From Chimaeribacter coloradensis (lineage in GTDB: Bacteria; Pseudomonadota; Gammaproteobacteria; Enterobacterales; Enterobacteriaceae), in NCBI RefSeq assembly GCF_002858715.1, contig NZ_PJZH01000001.1, forward strand, positions 186,001-250,000: DNA of 64,000 bases. Reading direction: 5' to 3'. Position 1 is the first letter of the stretch; each line of letters starts with the position of its first letter. A program made the position numbers and the translations under genes. Shown in pieces: positions 36,137 to 45,574 of the stretch. Below the pieces are notes generated by a model that saw only the letters and a list, made by a program, of their open reading frames with translations, searched no databases and had not been told where the DNA came from.

Positions 36137-36918
36137 AGGGTCTCCGGGCGTTGCAGCCACGCCAGTAACAGGGCATTGAACTTCGCCGGGTCAGTCACGC
36201 TCATGGCGTGGCCGCCATAGGCCATCTCCTGATAGCAGCCTTTCGGCAGAAGCGCCGCCAGCGCCGCCGAGCAGGGGTAAGGCACCAGCAGGTCGTCACG
36301 GGCGCAGAGTGCCAGCACCGGCAGATCCAGCGCAGGTAACCGGGTGCGCAGGTCAACGGCCATCAGTGCCTCCAGCCGCCGCAGCAGGTTCTCCACCCCC
36401 TGAAAATGCGCGACCTGGTGCGCCTGCTCCTCCGCCAGCAGCGCCTCATGCCGGGAGAGCCAGTCCGCCGGGTAGAGGAACAGCGGCTGGGCGCGCACAT
36501 AGGCTTCCACGCCGCTGTGGAGCAGCAGATCGCGGCGCACGCTAAAACAGCGCCGGGTCTGGCTGTCCAGCACCGGCCAGCCGTTCACCACCACCACGCT
36601 TTGCAGCAAACCGGGGAAATCCAGCGCCAGCTGTAACCCCAGGATGCCGCCCAGCGCATGGCCCACCAGGTGGCAGCGCTGCACCTCCAGCCGCTGCAAC
36701 AGTGCGGCCAGCTCGGCGGCCATCTCCGCCATCCGGTAGCCCGGCGGCAGGGTGCCGCCGCTGCGGCCGGTGCCGTTCTGGTCATAGAGAATGACCCGGT
36801 ACTGCGCTGCCAGCGCCGCGAGTTGCGGTTGCCAGAAGCTGCCGCTGCCGCCCAGCCCGGCGGAGAGCACCACCGTCTCTGCCGTGGGGGAGGGATCGCC
36901 CACTATTTCGTAATACAT
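36133..36918 (-). CDS. rutD: Carbamate hydrolase-like protein RutD
   Basis: A 261-residue alpha/beta-hydrolase-fold protein that speeds aminoacrylate/carbamate breakdown in the Rut pathway. It contains [19 protein letters not shown] and [11 protein letters not shown]. At the nucleophile elbow it has GHALGG, with Ala where classical hydrolases have Ser; this is normal for Rut[20 protein letters not shown] carries the catalytic-His-type end. The start at 36918 has GGAGAAG upstream and removes a spurious N-terminal extension. Confidence 0.95.
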   Translation of the reverse strand: MYYEIVGDPSPTAETVVLSAGLGGSGSFWQPQLAALAAQYRVILYDQNGTGRSGGTLPPGYRMAEMAAELAALLQRLEVQRCHLVGHALGGILGLQLALDFPGLLQSVVVVNGWPVLDSQTRRCFSVRRDLLLHSGVEAYVRAQPLFLYPADWLSRHEALLAEEQAHQVAHFQGVENLLRRLEALMAVDLRTRLPALDLPVLALCARDDLLVPYPCSAALAALLPKGCYQEMAYGGHAMSVTDPAKFNALLLAWLQRPETL

Positions 36919-36940
36919 CGTGGCTTCTCCTGTGGGGCGG

Positions 36941-37330
36941 TCAGCCGCGGCCGGTGTGGGCAATGGAGGCGATCTCCACCAGCGCGTCCGGCTTCACCAG
37001 CCCGCACTGGATGCAGAAGCGCGCCGGTTTGTCGCCGGGGAAGTACTCGGCGTAGACCTGATTAATCGCCGCGTAATTGGCCCAGTCAGTGATAAAAATC
37101 GAGTTAAAGGTCACGTCATCCATCGTGCCGCCGGCGGTTTCGATCACGCTTTTGATGATCTCCAGCACGTGGCGCGTCTGGGCGGCGGCATCACCGACGT
37201 GCACCACGTTATTCTCTTTATCAAACGGCAGCGTGCCGGAGACATACACCACGCCGTCGGCCAGGGTGCCGGGCACGAAGGGGGCCAGCGGCACGCCGCT
37301 GCCGGGGGGAATAATGGCTTGTTTAGGCAT
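36941..37330 (-). CDS. rutC: Aminoacrylate deaminase RutC
   Basis: A 129-residue RidA/YjgF/UK114-family protein that deaminates 3-aminoacrylate to malonic semialdehyde. It begins [20 protein letters not shown] and has [39 protein letters not shown] and [18 protein letters not shown], with the conserved Arg and Cys of the family. It lies 17 bp after rutB. Confidence 0.96.
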   Translation of the reverse strand: MPKQAIIPPGSGVPLAPFVPGTLADGVVYVSGTLPFDKENNVVHVGDAAAQTRHVLEIIKSVIETAGGTMDDVTFNSIFITDWANYAAINQVYAEYFPGDKPARFCIQCGLVKPDALVEIASIAHTGRG

Positions 37331-37347
37331 TGCGTCTCTCCCTGAAG

Positions 37348-38121
37348 TCAGGCGGTGTGGCCGGCCGGGGCGCGGTGCCCCTCCACGGCGTGGCAGAAAC
37401 TGGCCACGTCCGAGACCCAGCCGAAAAAGGTTTCGATGTTGAACAGCGCGGCCTGCTGGGCAAACGGCGGCCCGGCCTGGTGGGTGGCGTCTTCCAGCAC
37501 CACGCCGAAATACTCCAGGAAGAAGCCGTCGCGCAGCGTGGACTCCACGCAGACGTTAGTGGCGATGCCGGTAAACACCAGATGGTGGATGCCGTAACTG
37601 CGCAGCAAACTGTCGAGCTGGGTGTTGAAGAAGCCGCTGTAGCGCGGTTTCGGCAGCACAATGTCACCCGGCTGCGGGCGCAGCGCGTCCACCAGGTCGT
37701 AATCCCAGTCGCCTTTTGCCAGCAGTTTGCCCATCAGCTCCGGGCGTTTGCGCATGGTTTTCAGCGCGTTGGATTTGTGGAAGTTGGGCGAGCCGGGGCC
37801 GCCCGCCTCGACGTACTGGTTGTCCCAGCCGTTCTGGAAGAAGATCACCTTGATGCCGGCGGCACGGGCAGCGGTAATGGCGGTGTTAATGTTGGCAATC
37901 ACCGGGCCGGTGGCGGAGACGTCAAACCCGGCCAGGTCGAGGTAGCCGCCCGGCGAGGCGTAGGCGTTCTGCATATCCACCACAATCAGCGCGGTCTGCG
38001 CCGGGGTGAAGGCCAGCGCCTCGGGGCGCGCGCGCAAAACCGCCTCGTTGCCCGGCTCACCGGGTTGGCGGCGCACCACCGGGGAGGTGCCTGTCTCAAT
38101 GCGGGAATCAACCATGCTCAT
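37348..38121 (-). CDS. rutB: Peroxyureidoacrylate/ureidoacrylate amidohydrolase RutB
   Basis: A 257-residue isochorismatase-like cysteine hydrolase that releases aminoacrylate, CO2 and ammonia from ureidoacrylate. The catalytic triad is visible as Asp in [11 protein letters not shown], Lys in [12 protein letters not shown] and Cys in [15 protein letters not shown]. The ATG shares one base with the rutA stop (TAATG). Confidence 0.96.
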   Translation of the reverse strand: MSMVDSRIETGTSPVVRRQPGEPGNEAVLRARPEALAFTPAQTALIVVDMQNAYASPGGYLDLAGFDVSATGPVIANINTAITAARAAGIKVIFFQNGWDNQYVEAGGPGSPNFHKSNALKTMRKRPELMGKLLAKGDWDYDLVDALRPQPGDIVLPKPRYSGFFNTQLDSLLRSYGIHHLVFTGIATNVCVESTLRDGFFLEYFGVVLEDATHQAGPPFAQQAALFNIETFFGWVSDVASFCHAVEGHRAPAGHTA

Positions 38122-39218
38122 TATGCCACCTCGCGGTTAGTGTCATCGGCCATCACCGACTGACGGGTTTTCATCAGCGGCTGGATGCGCTCGCCGAAGG
38201 TTTCAATGCCGCTGAGGAAGTCATCAAAGGTCAGCAGTACCCCTTCGGTGCCGGGCACGGTGGCCACCTCATCCAGCATCTTCGCCACATGGGCGTAAGA
38301 GCCGACCAGCGTCCCCATATTGATGTTCACGGCGGAGGTCGGGTCAGCCATCTGGCGCACGTTGGTGTCCGCGCCGGATTTGGTGTCTTTGCTGCTCTGC
38401 TCGGTCAGCCAGGCCAGCGCCTCGGTGTCTGCGCCCGCTTTGTAGTGCTCCCATTTGGCGCGGGCCGCCTCGTCTGTCTCATCAGCGATGATCATAAACA
38501 GCACATAGGAGGAGACATCGCGCCCGGTTTTCTCTGCCGCGCTTTTCATGCGGGCGGCGGTGGGGGCGAAGGCGGCGGGGGTGTTGACACCTTTGCCGAA
38601 GCAGAAGTTGTAGTCAGCATACTGCGCGGAGAAGGCCATGCCGGCGTCGCTCTGCCCGGCGCAGATGATTTTCATGTCAGCCTGCGGCTGCGGGCTGAGG
38701 CGGCAGTCATCCATCTTAAAGAAATCGCCTTTGAAGTCCGATTTGCCGCTGCCCCACAGGTCACGCAGCACCTGCACATACTCGGCCAGGTAGTCATAAC
38801 GGCGGCTGAAGTAGTCATCGCCCGGCCAGATGCCCATCTGCTCATACTCCGGCTTCTGCCAGCCGGTGACCACGTTCAGGCCAAACCGCCCGTTGGAGAT
38901 GGAGTCAATGGTGGAAGCCATGCGCGCCACAATTGCCGGCGGCAGGGTGAGGGTCGCGGCGGTGGCGAAGATTTTGATGCGCGAGGTCACGGCGGCCAGC
39001 CCGGCCATCAGCGTGAAGGACTCAAGGTTATGATCCCAGAATTCGGTTTTGCCGCCGAACCCGCGCAGTTTGATCATCGAAAGCGCAAAGTCGAAATGGT
39101 AGTGCTCCGCTTTCTGCACAATCGCCTTGTTGAGTTCAAAGGTCGGTTTGTACTGCGGGGCATTCGTGGAGATTAACCAGCCGTTGTTACCGATCGGGAT
39201 AAAGACGCCAATTTTCAT
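38121..39218 (-). CDS. rutA: Pyrimidine mono-oxygenase RutA
   Basis: A 365-residue luciferase-like flavin mono-oxygenase that opens the uracil ring between N3 and C4. It contains [60 protein letters not shown]-like and [21 protein letters not shown] chose the ATG at 39218 because GAGG lies 7 nt upstream; a GTG two codons earlier is too close to that site. It is the first gene of rutABCDEFG, with sigma-54 control visible upstream. Confidence 0.97.
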   Translation of the reverse strand: MKIGVFIPIGNNGWLISTNAPQYKPTFELNKAIVQKAEHYHFDFALSMIKLRGFGGKTEFWDHNLESFTLMAGLAAVTSRIKIFATAATLTLPPAIVARMASTIDSISNGRFGLNVVTGWQKPEYEQMGIWPGDDYFSRRYDYLAEYVQVLRDLWGSGKSDFKGDFFKMDDCRLSPQPQADMKIICAGQSDAGMAFSAQYADYNFCFGKGVNTPAAFAPTAARMKSAAEKTGRDVSSYVLFMIIADETDEAARAKWEHYKAGADTEALAWLTEQSSKDTKSGADTNVRQMADPTSAVNINMGTLVGSYAHVAKMLDEVATVPGTEGVLLTFDDFLSGIETFGERIQPLMKTRQSVMADDTNREVA

Positions 39219-39290
39219 CTGCACACCTCATAAAGTCAGAATGGTTATCTCATCAGAAAGGCCGCTGAATCAGCGCCGTTGCTGAAGTAG

Positions 39291-39306
39291 TGCAAACGCA
39301 GTGCCA
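39291..39306 (-). promoter_or_regulatory. Sigma-54 promoter of rutABCDEFG
   Basis: The minus strand reads TGGCACTGCGTTTGCA. This is the -24 GG and -12 GC pair with exactly 10 bp between them, and a near-perfect match to TGGCAC-N5-TTGCA. The predicted start is near 39281, leaving a leader of about 63 nt before rutA. The operon is known to be NtrC-activated in E. coli. Confidence 0.88.
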
Positions 39307-39368
39307 CTTTTTTAAACACCAGGGTAATCAATCGCTTAAAAAATAACGCCTGGAAATTACTGACTGTC

Positions 39369-39392
39369 TGGTCTGAAACAGACCATTTGGTA
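39369..39392. promoter_or_regulatory. Putative RutR operator
   Basis: Two overlapping palindromes lie here: TGGTCTG-AAA-CAGACCA (39369-39385) and GACCATTTGGT (39381-39391). The second resembles the RutR consensus TTGACCA-NN-TGGTCAA. Position between rutR and rutA fits uracil-responsive control of both. Confidence 0.6.
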
Positions 39393-39422
39393 AAAAATAT
39401 GTGCACAAAAAGCAGGCAGGAT

Positions 39423-39439
39423 TGAACAAAAATGGTGCA
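39423..39439. promoter_or_regulatory. Putative NtrC binding site
   Basis: TGAACAAAAATGGTGCA matches the NtrC consensus TGCACYNNNNTGGTGCA at all but two positions. It lies about 120 bp upstream of the sigma-54 promoter, a usual enhancer distance. A weaker half site, TGTGCACAAAAA, is near 39400. Confidence 0.6.
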
Positions 39440-39568
39440 ATTTTGTTAAAAAATTAACCCAAAGGGGGTAGCGGCAGGGCGGGCAGCGCTGCATAGGCGC
39501 ATTCATTGGTATTTGTTATGCTTGGTGAAGAAGTATTCATTTGATCATGATGACTCCCAGGAGGGGAT

Positions 39569-40252
39569 GTGAAGTCACCCGCAGAACAGGATGCCCGCCC
39601 AGCGGCACCCGCCACGCCCGCCCGCGCGGCGCGCCCGTCCCGCCGCTCCCGTGCCGTGGCAGCCAAACAACAGGCGATCAGGGCGGCGGCGCTGGCGTTC
39701 TTCTCCCAGTACGGGCTGCACGGCACCAGCCTGGATCAGGTGGCAGAGCAGGCCGATGTCTCCAAAACCAATCTGCTCTACTATTTTCCGTCGAAAGAGG
39801 CGCTCTATGTGGCGGTGCTGAAAGATATCCTCGACATCTGGCTGGCCCCGCTGAAAGCGCTGCGTGACGACCAGGAGCCGCTGGACGCGATCCGCCACTA
39901 TATCCGGCTGAAGCTGGAGGTCTCGCGCGATCACCCGCAGGCGTCACGCCTCTTCTGCCTGGAGATGGTGCAGGGCGCGCCGCTGCTGAAACAGGAGCTG
40001 CAAGGGTCGTTGCAGGCGCTGGTGGCGGATAAATCCACGATTATTGAGCGCTGGGTCGCCGCAGGGCGCATCGCGCCGGTGGCCCCGTTGCAGCTGATCT
40101 TTATGCTCTGGGCCACCACCCAGCACTACGCCGATTTCTGGGTGCAGGTCGAGGCGATCTCCGGCCGCACCCTGCAGGATGAGGCTTTTTTCCGGCAAAC
40201 CACCGAGACCATCCAGCGCATCATCATCGACGGCATCCGCCCGCGCCCCTGA
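39569..40252 (+). CDS. rutR: TetR-family pyrimidine-responsive regulator RutR
   Basis: A 227-residue TetR-family repressor divergent from rutA. A Pro/Ala-rich N-terminal extension of about 25 residues precedes the helix-turn-helix domain, which contains GTSLDQVAEQADVSKTNLLY and YFPSKEALYVAVLKDILDIW. The ligand domain has IRLKLEVSRDHPQASRLFC and STQHYADF-like TTQHYADFWVQVEAISG. RutR binds uracil and also controls carAB and purine genes in E. coli. It starts at a GTG preceded by AGGAGG. An alternative internal start would remove the extension, so the N-terminus is less certain than identity. Confidence 0.94.
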   Translation: MKSPAEQDARPAAPATPARAARPSRRSRAVAAKQQAIRAAALAFFSQYGLHGTSLDQVAEQADVSKTNLLYYFPSKEALYVAVLKDILDIWLAPLKALRDDQEPLDAIRHYIRLKLEVSRDHPQASRLFCLEMVQGAPLLKQELQGSLQALVADKSTIIERWVAAGRIAPVAPLQLIFMLWATTQHYADFWVQVEAISGRTLQDEAFFRQTTETIQRIIIDGIRPRP

Positions 40253-40431
40253 GCCGCCCTTCGCCCCCGGAGGGGGCATTAATCCTAATCTCTGCGCCCA
40301 TCCGGCGGAGTTTTGGTATTTTTGCCCATCAGGGCATAGGGTTAAACAGCATAGAGGGATAAACCCGCCACGGCGGACGCTGAGGCCGCCGATGTATTCG
40401 CTTTTCCGTTTTTGCCAATCAGGGAGATGAG

Positions 40432-41421
40432 ATGGACTCTGTTTCACAACTGGCGCTGGGTGCCGCCGTCAGCGTCACGGTGATGGGCCGCCGGATGCCG
40501 GTCTGGCAGTCGGCCCTGCTGGGGGCGGTATGCGGGACGCTGCCCGATCTGGACGTCTTCTTCGACCGGGGCGACCCGGTAAGCAACATGACGATGCACC
40601 GCACCGAAAGCCATGCGCTGTTCTACCTGACGCTGGTGTCGCCGCTGCTCTCCTGGCTGGCGGGCATCCTGTTCCGGCTGCGCGGCCAGGTCGTCCGCCT
40701 CTGGCTGGCGGTGTGGCTGGCGCTGATTACCCACCCGCTGCTCGACACCATGACCGTCTACGGCACCCAGTTCGGGCTGCCGTTCACTGATTACCCCTAC
40801 GCCCTCGGCAGTATGTTCATCATCGACCCGCTCTATACGCTGCCGCTGCTGGTGGGGGTGATCGCCGCGCTGATTTTGCGTAACCGGCGCGGGCTGCGCT
40901 GGAACCAGGGCGGGCTGCTGCTGAGCTGCCTCTACCTCGCCTGGAGCCTGTTTGCCCAGCAGCAGGCGACGCAGGCCGCCCGGCAGGCGATCGCGCAGCA
41001 GTACATCAACAGCGAGCGGCTGCTGGTGACGCCCACCAGCCTGAACACGCTGGTGTGGCGGGTGGTGGTGATGACGCCGGGCACCTACGGCGAAGCCTTC
41101 TACTCCTTACTGGCGCCGCAGCAGCCGCTGGCCTTTACCTTCTACCCGCGCGGCGAGGCGCTCTATGCCGGTCACCGGGATAACCCTTACGTGGCGCGCA
41201 TGGCGTGGTTCACCCACGGCTTTTTCCGCCTGCGGGAACAGAACGGCCACCTGCTGCTCAGCGATCTGCGCATGGGGGAGGAGCCGTACTACACCTTTAC
41301 CTTTGATCTCGGGCCGGTGGATGACCTCAGCGGGGAGGTGGTGCCGACGCGGATTGACACGGTGCGCCCGCCGGCCGGGGAGATGATTGGCCGGGTGTGG
41401 CAGAAACTGAAAGCGGAATAG
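40432..41421 (+). CDS. YdjM-like membrane-bound metal-dependent hydrolase family protein
   Basis: A 329-residue protein. The N-terminal two thirds form a membrane domain of the YdjM/YbcI family (PF04307 type): LGAVCGTLPDLDVFFDRGDP, MTMHRTESHALFYLTL, ITHPLLDTMTVYGTQ and MFIIDPLYTLPLLVGV, with conserved Asp/His residues suited to metal binding. The C-terminal 130 residues are soluble and more variable. The protein is likely an inner-membrane hydrolase of unknown substrate. E. coli ydjM is SOS-controlled, but I found no LexA box upstream here. GGAGATGAG lies just before the ATG. Confidence 0.75.
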   Translation: MDSVSQLALGAAVSVTVMGRRMPVWQSALLGAVCGTLPDLDVFFDRGDPVSNMTMHRTESHALFYLTLVSPLLSWLAGILFRLRGQVVRLWLAVWLALITHPLLDTMTVYGTQFGLPFTDYPYALGSMFIIDPLYTLPLLVGVIAALILRNRRGLRWNQGGLLLSCLYLAWSLFAQQQATQAARQAIAQQYINSERLLVTPTSLNTLVWRVVVMTPGTYGEAFYSLLAPQQPLAFTFYPRGEALYAGHRDNPYVARMAWFTHGFFRLREQNGHLLLSDLRMGEEPYYTFTFDLGPVDDLSGEVVPTRIDTVRPPAGEMIGRVWQKLKAE

Positions 41422-41444
41422 GGAAGGCGGGAAAGAAAAGGGAA

Positions 41445-41472
41445 ACGGCCCCGCCGCAGCGGGCGGGGCCGT
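41445..41472. terminator. Hairpin between the YdjM-like gene and cycA
   Basis: The 11-bp stem ACGGCCCCGCC / GGCGGGGCCGT lies between convergent genes. The T tract is poor, so termination strength is uncertain. Confidence 0.55.
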
Positions 41473-41476
41473 GTGA

Positions 41477-42877
41477 TCAGGCGCGCGCTTTGCGGCGCAG
41501 CACCGCGTAGGTCACGCCCAGCAGCAGGAACCAGATCGGCGTCACCATCAACGCCTGGCGGGTGTCGTCCTGTAACGTCAGCAACACCAGCACAAAGGCG
41601 AAGAACGCCAGGCAGACCCAGCACATCACCACGCCGAGCGGCATCTTATAGGCCGATTTCTGGTGCAGTTGCGGCCGGGTACGGCGGTAGACCAGGTAGG
41701 AGCAGAGGATAATGCTCCAGACGAACATAAACAGGATCGCCGACACCGTGGTGACCAGCGTGAACACCGTCATCACGTTCGGGATCAGGTAGATCAGCAC
41801 CACGCCGCTCAACAGGCAGATGCAGGAGAAGATAAGCCCGGTAGAGGGCACCGCACGGCGCGACAGGCGGCTGAAGCTTTTCGGCGCATGGCCTTCCTGC
41901 GACAGGCCGAACAGCATCCGGCTGGTGGAGAAGATGCCGCTGTTGGCCGAGGAAGCCGCCGAGGTCAGCACCACAAAGTTAATGATGCTGGCCGCCGCCG
42001 GCAGCCCCACCAGCACAAACAGTTCCACAAACGGGCTTTTGTCCGCGACCACGGAGCGCCACGGCGTCACCGCCATGATGGTCACCAGCGCAAACACATA
42101 GAACATGATGATGCGCAGCGGAATGGAGTTAATGGCGCGCGGCAGCACGGTTTCCGGGTCTTTGGTTTCGGCGGCGGTGGTGCCCACCAGCTCAATGCCG
42201 ACAAAAGCGAACACTGCAATCTGGAAGCCGGCGAAGAAGCCGCTCAGCCCTTTCGGGAACATCCCGCCGTCGCTCCAGATGTTGCTGAAGGCGGCCACGC
42301 TGCCTGACGGCGACGGGAAGTGCATCATCACCATCACCACCCCGGCGATGATCAGCGCCACAATCGCGACAATTTTGATCATCGCAAACCAGAACTCCAT
42401 CTCGCCGAACAGCTTGACCGTCGCCAGGTTCAGGCTCAGCAGCAGCAACACACAGAGCAGCGATGCGACCCAGTGCGACAGGCCGGGGAACCAGAACTGC
42501 GCGTAGGAGGAGATGGCGACCACATCGGCGATGCCGGTGACAATCCAGCAGAACCAATACGTCCAGCCGGTAAAGTACCCCGCCCACGGGCCGAGCAGGT
42601 CGGTGGCGAAGTCACTGAAGGATTTGTATTCCAGGTTGGAGAGCAGCAGCTCGCCCATGGCGCGCATCACGAAAAACAGCATAAAACCGATGATCATATA
42701 GACGAAGATGATCGACGGCCCGGCCAGGCTGATGGTTTTGCCTGAGCCCATAAACAGCCCGGTGCCGATAGCACCGCCGATGGCGATCAGCTGAATATGC
42801 CGGTTTGTCAGATTGCGTTTCAAATTCTCTTCACCACGCGCCGGGGCGGTGTCGAGTTCTTTTGTTTGGTCAACCAT
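41477..42877 (-). CDS. cycA: D-serine/D-alanine/glycine permease CycA
   Basis: A 466-residue amino-acid-polyamine-cation permease with 12 predicted helices. The sequence closely follows E. coli CycA throughout, including RHIQLIAIGGAIGTGLFMGS, MGELLLSNLEYKSFSDFATD, GFFAGFQIAVFAFVGIELVG and LTSAASSANSGIFSTSRMLF. It imports glycine, D-alanine, D-serine and D-cycloserine. AGGAA lies 10 nt before the ATG. In relatives cycA mRNA is a GcvB target; I did not find gcvB here. Confidence 0.95.
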   Translation of the reverse strand: MVDQTKELDTAPARGEENLKRNLTNRHIQLIAIGGAIGTGLFMGSGKTISLAGPSIIFVYMIIGFMLFFVMRAMGELLLSNLEYKSFSDFATDLLGPWAGYFTGWTYWFCWIVTGIADVVAISSYAQFWFPGLSHWVASLLCVLLLLSLNLATVKLFGEMEFWFAMIKIVAIVALIIAGVVMVMMHFPSPSGSVAAFSNIWSDGGMFPKGLSGFFAGFQIAVFAFVGIELVGTTAAETKDPETVLPRAINSIPLRIIMFYVFALVTIMAVTPWRSVVADKSPFVELFVLVGLPAAASIINFVVLTSAASSANSGIFSTSRMLFGLSQEGHAPKSFSRLSRRAVPSTGLIFSCICLLSGVVLIYLIPNVMTVFTLVTTVSAILFMFVWSIILCSYLVYRRTRPQLHQKSAYKMPLGVVMCWVCLAFFAFVLVLLTLQDDTRQALMVTPIWFLLLGVTYAVLRRKARA

Positions 42878-43359
42878 TAATAAAGGTTCCTGTCTTGTTA
42901 TCGTGATGAGCTCTGAATGGCTCTTGTTTATGTTGTGTTATGCCTGAAGCGTTTACCAAGATAATGTAATATTTGTGTTAACTGCTAGTTTCGTTAAAGT
43001 TATTTCCTGCAGGCATAAAAGGCGGCGCTGTATACTTATTTTTACGCGCTGTTAACACCTGCCGGGGGAAATGGCAAAGCGCAAGAGGCTAACAAAATAA
43101 ATACATCCGAACAACGTGATTCCGGTCACGGCGAAAGTAAATTGTGCGTTCCTGGGCGCGCTTATTTCCCCTGTTCTGACAGGCAGTGAATAAACCCTCA
43201 CCCCACAGGCATAATTACCGCCTGTTCCCGCGTTTTACGCGTCATAAGCTGTTGATCTGGCTTTTCTCTGAAAGGGACTAAGCATTGCCGGATCCGGCAT
43301 TTCACCGGATGCCGGAAACCCCTATAGTCGGGATACCGCTTTTTTTTCAGGAAGATGCC
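42878..43359. other. Intergenic region between divergent cycA and a substrate-binding-protein gene
   Basis: No gene is seen. The part next to cycA (42940-43110) is AT-rich and promoter-like. Near the other gene is a hairpin-forming repeat, CCGGCAT / ATGCCGG (43294-43300 with 43309-43315), in the probable leader. A -10-like TATAGT lies at 43323-43328. Confidence 0.5.
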
Positions 43360-44943
43360 ATGTTCAGACTGTTGCCCGTTACCGCGGCCCTCGCCGCACT
43401 ACTCGGTTTTTCCCCGGCGCAGGCGGCGACCCCGCCGGACACGCTGATTGTGGCGATCTCGCTGGACGGGGTAATCAGCCTTGACCCGGCGGAGAGTTTT
43501 GAAACGGTCAGCACCGGCAGCCTGGTGGACACCTATCAGGGGCTGGTGGCCTCTGACCGTAACGATCCGCGCACGCTGGTGCCGGCGCTGGCTACCCAAT
43601 GGCAGCCGGGGGAGAGCGAACACAGCCTGCTGTTTACCCTCAACCCGCAGGCGCGTTTTGCCAGCGGCAACCCGGTGACCGCCGATGATGTGATCTTCTC
43701 CCTGAGCCGGGTGGTGAAACTGAATAAGACGCCGTCCTTTATTCTTGGGGAATTCGGCTGGACGCCGCAGAACATCGATGCCCAGTTTACCCGGCGCGGT
43801 GACCACCAGGTCGAGATCCGCTGGGCCTCACCGATTGGGCGTGACCTGGCATTACGGCTGCTCTCCGCCCCGGTGTCCTCTATTGTTGACAGCAAACTGC
43901 TGGCGCAGCACACCCAGGCCGGGGATTTCGGCAACGGCTGGCTGCGCACCCACTCCGCCGGCAGCGCGGCCTACACCGTGCGCAACTATATTCCCCATGA
44001 GGCGCTGATCCTGGAGGCGAACCCGCAGGCCGCCACCGCCCCGAAACTCAAACGGGTGATTCTGAAAAACGTCGCTGACCCCGGCACCCGCCGCCTGCTG
44101 CTCGAGCAGGGGGACGCCGATGTGGCTTACGATCTGGGCGCTGACCAGTTCGCCGCGCTGGCGCACCAGCCCAATGTGCGGGTGGCGGGCTTCCCCTCCG
44201 GGCTTATCTACTACCTCGGTTTCAATACCCAGGACCCGCAGCAACCGGCACTCGGCAACCCCGCTTTCTGGCAGGCGGCACGCTGGCTGGTGGATTATGA
44301 CGGCATCGCCAACCAGTTGCTGAAAGGGCAGTTCCAGGTGCATCAGGCGTTCCTGCCGCGCGGCTTTGACGGCGCGCTGGAGAGCACCCCGTTCCACCTG
44401 GATGTGGCAAAAGCCAAAGCGATCCTCACGCAGGGCGGCATCAAGCCCGGCACCCGTATCGCCCTGACCATCGTCAACCAGCCGCCCTATACCGATGTGG
44501 CGCAGGCATTGCAGGCCAGTTTCGCCAAAGCGGACATCACGCTCGACATCAAACCGGTGCCGGAAGCGGAGCTGTGGGGCAAAATGCGCAGCCGTGACTT
44601 CCAGTCCATCTTTATCTACTGGGGGCCGGACTATATCGACCCGAATACCAACGCCAGCACCTTCGCCTACAACGTCCCTGACGGGCCGAAGACCCTGGCC
44701 TGGCGCGTGGGCTGGCAGATCCCCGCCCTCAGCGAGCAGACGCGCCATGCCGCGGCCGCCAGCAACGTCGCGCAGCGCCACGCGCTCTATACCCAGTTGC
44801 AGACGGAGATCCAGCAGAACTCCCCCTACGTGGTGACGCTGCAAGGGCAGCGCCAGGTCGGGCTGCGCAGCAATATCGAGGGTGCGAGCCAGAACCTCGG
44901 CAACAGCATGTTGTTCTTTGATGCGGTCAGCAAAAAAGGCTGA
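43360..44943 (+). CDS. Periplasmic substrate-binding protein of family 5 (peptide/nickel type)
   Basis: A 527-residue DppA/OppA-class binding protein. The signal peptide MFRLLPVTAALAALLGFSPA is cleaved at AQA before ATPPDTL. The mature protein has the family entry SLDPAESFETVSTGSLVDTYQGL, GNPVTADDVIFSLSRVVK and the hinge region near DVAYDLGADQ. The ATG at 43360 with AGGAAG upstream is preferred over a 25-codon longer frame that would hide the signal peptide. No permease or ATPase genes are adjacent, so it may feed a transporter encoded elsewhere. The ligand cannot be predicted. Confidence 0.85.
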   Translation: MFRLLPVTAALAALLGFSPAQAATPPDTLIVAISLDGVISLDPAESFETVSTGSLVDTYQGLVASDRNDPRTLVPALATQWQPGESEHSLLFTLNPQARFASGNPVTADDVIFSLSRVVKLNKTPSFILGEFGWTPQNIDAQFTRRGDHQVEIRWASPIGRDLALRLLSAPVSSIVDSKLLAQHTQAGDFGNGWLRTHSAGSAAYTVRNYIPHEALILEANPQAATAPKLKRVILKNVADPGTRRLLLEQGDADVAYDLGADQFAALAHQPNVRVAGFPSGLIYYLGFNTQDPQQPALGNPAFWQAARWLVDYDGIANQLLKGQFQVHQAFLPRGFDGALESTPFHLDVAKAKAILTQGGIKPGTRIALTIVNQPPYTDVAQALQASFAKADITLDIKPVPEAELWGKMRSRDFQSIFIYWGPDYIDPNTNASTFAYNVPDGPKTLAWRVGWQIPALSEQTRHAAAASNVAQRHALYTQLQTEIQQNSPYVVTLQGQRQVGLRSNIEGASQNLGNSMLFFDAVSKKG

Positions 44944-44966
44944 GGCTGGCCCGGCAATAAATTCAG

Positions 44967-44999
44967 GGGCTTGCGCAATCAAGGCGCAAGCCCTTTTTT
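44967..44999 (+). terminator. Terminator of the substrate-binding-protein gene
   Basis: The perfect 10-bp stem GGGCTTGCGC / GCGCAAGCCC has a 7-nt loop and is followed by TTTTTT. Confidence 0.95.
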
Positions 45000-45181
45000 C
45001 TGCCGGCTGACCGGGGAGGGGATGCCGCTGCACAGGCACGGCATCACGGCCATGCCGCTTATTGTTTAACGCCCCTGACAAAACCCGCTTACCGATCGCA
45101 TTTTCCTTTTGAGACAGTCAATAAGATAGCCCGGCAGCGTCCCATTTTTCTTATATGAATTTTCTTAAAAAAGGAGAGGTC

Positions 45182-45478
45182 ATGTTCCGGAATAAGCCTT
45201 TTCAGGCGTGGCTGTTGCTGGGCCTGGTGTTGATGGCCGGGGGGGCGGCGGCAAAAAAAACACCTGCCTCAGACGATGAAATAAAACAGAAATTAATTGA
45301 AGCCTCTATTTCTGCCTATTCCGGCAGTTGCGCCTGCCCCTATAACCAGGCCCGCAACGGCAGCCGTTGCGGCGGGCGCAGCGCCTGGAGTAAACCGGGC
45401 GGGGCAGAACCGCTCTGTTATAAAAATGATGTCAGTGAGGAGGAGGTGAACGCCTGGCGCCGGGCGCATGAAGAGTAG
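45182..45478 (+). CDS. Small secreted cysteine-containing protein of unknown function
   Basis: A 98-residue protein with signal peptide MFRNKPFQAWLLLGLVLMAG ending near AAA-KK. The conserved-looking C-terminal block is SGSCACPYNQARNGSRCGGR followed by SAWSKPGGAEPLCY. This pattern, C-x-CP-Y, RCG-RSA-S-PGG-LCY, occurs in small periplasmic proteins of several proteobacteria that I remember only as hypotheticals. Four Cys could form two disulfides. AAGGAGAGG lies just before the ATG at 45182; a start nine codons upstream lacks such a site. Function unknown. Confidence 0.7.
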   Translation: MFRNKPFQAWLLLGLVLMAGGAAAKKTPASDDEIKQKLIEASISAYSGSCACPYNQARNGSRCGGRSAWSKPGGAEPLCYKNDVSEEEVNAWRRAHEE

Positions 45479-45574
45479 AAGATTCCCCCCACCCGCAGCG
45501 GCAAAGCAGACTATGCTTATACACTTCCCGGCCTTTCGCATCGCCGGGCCACTGGTCATTATGCTGGAGGTTAT

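Noticed and set aside
36133-36918. RutD lacking a nucleophilic serine (GHALGG)
   Set aside because: Looks like an inactivating change but Ala at this position is normal for the RutD family.
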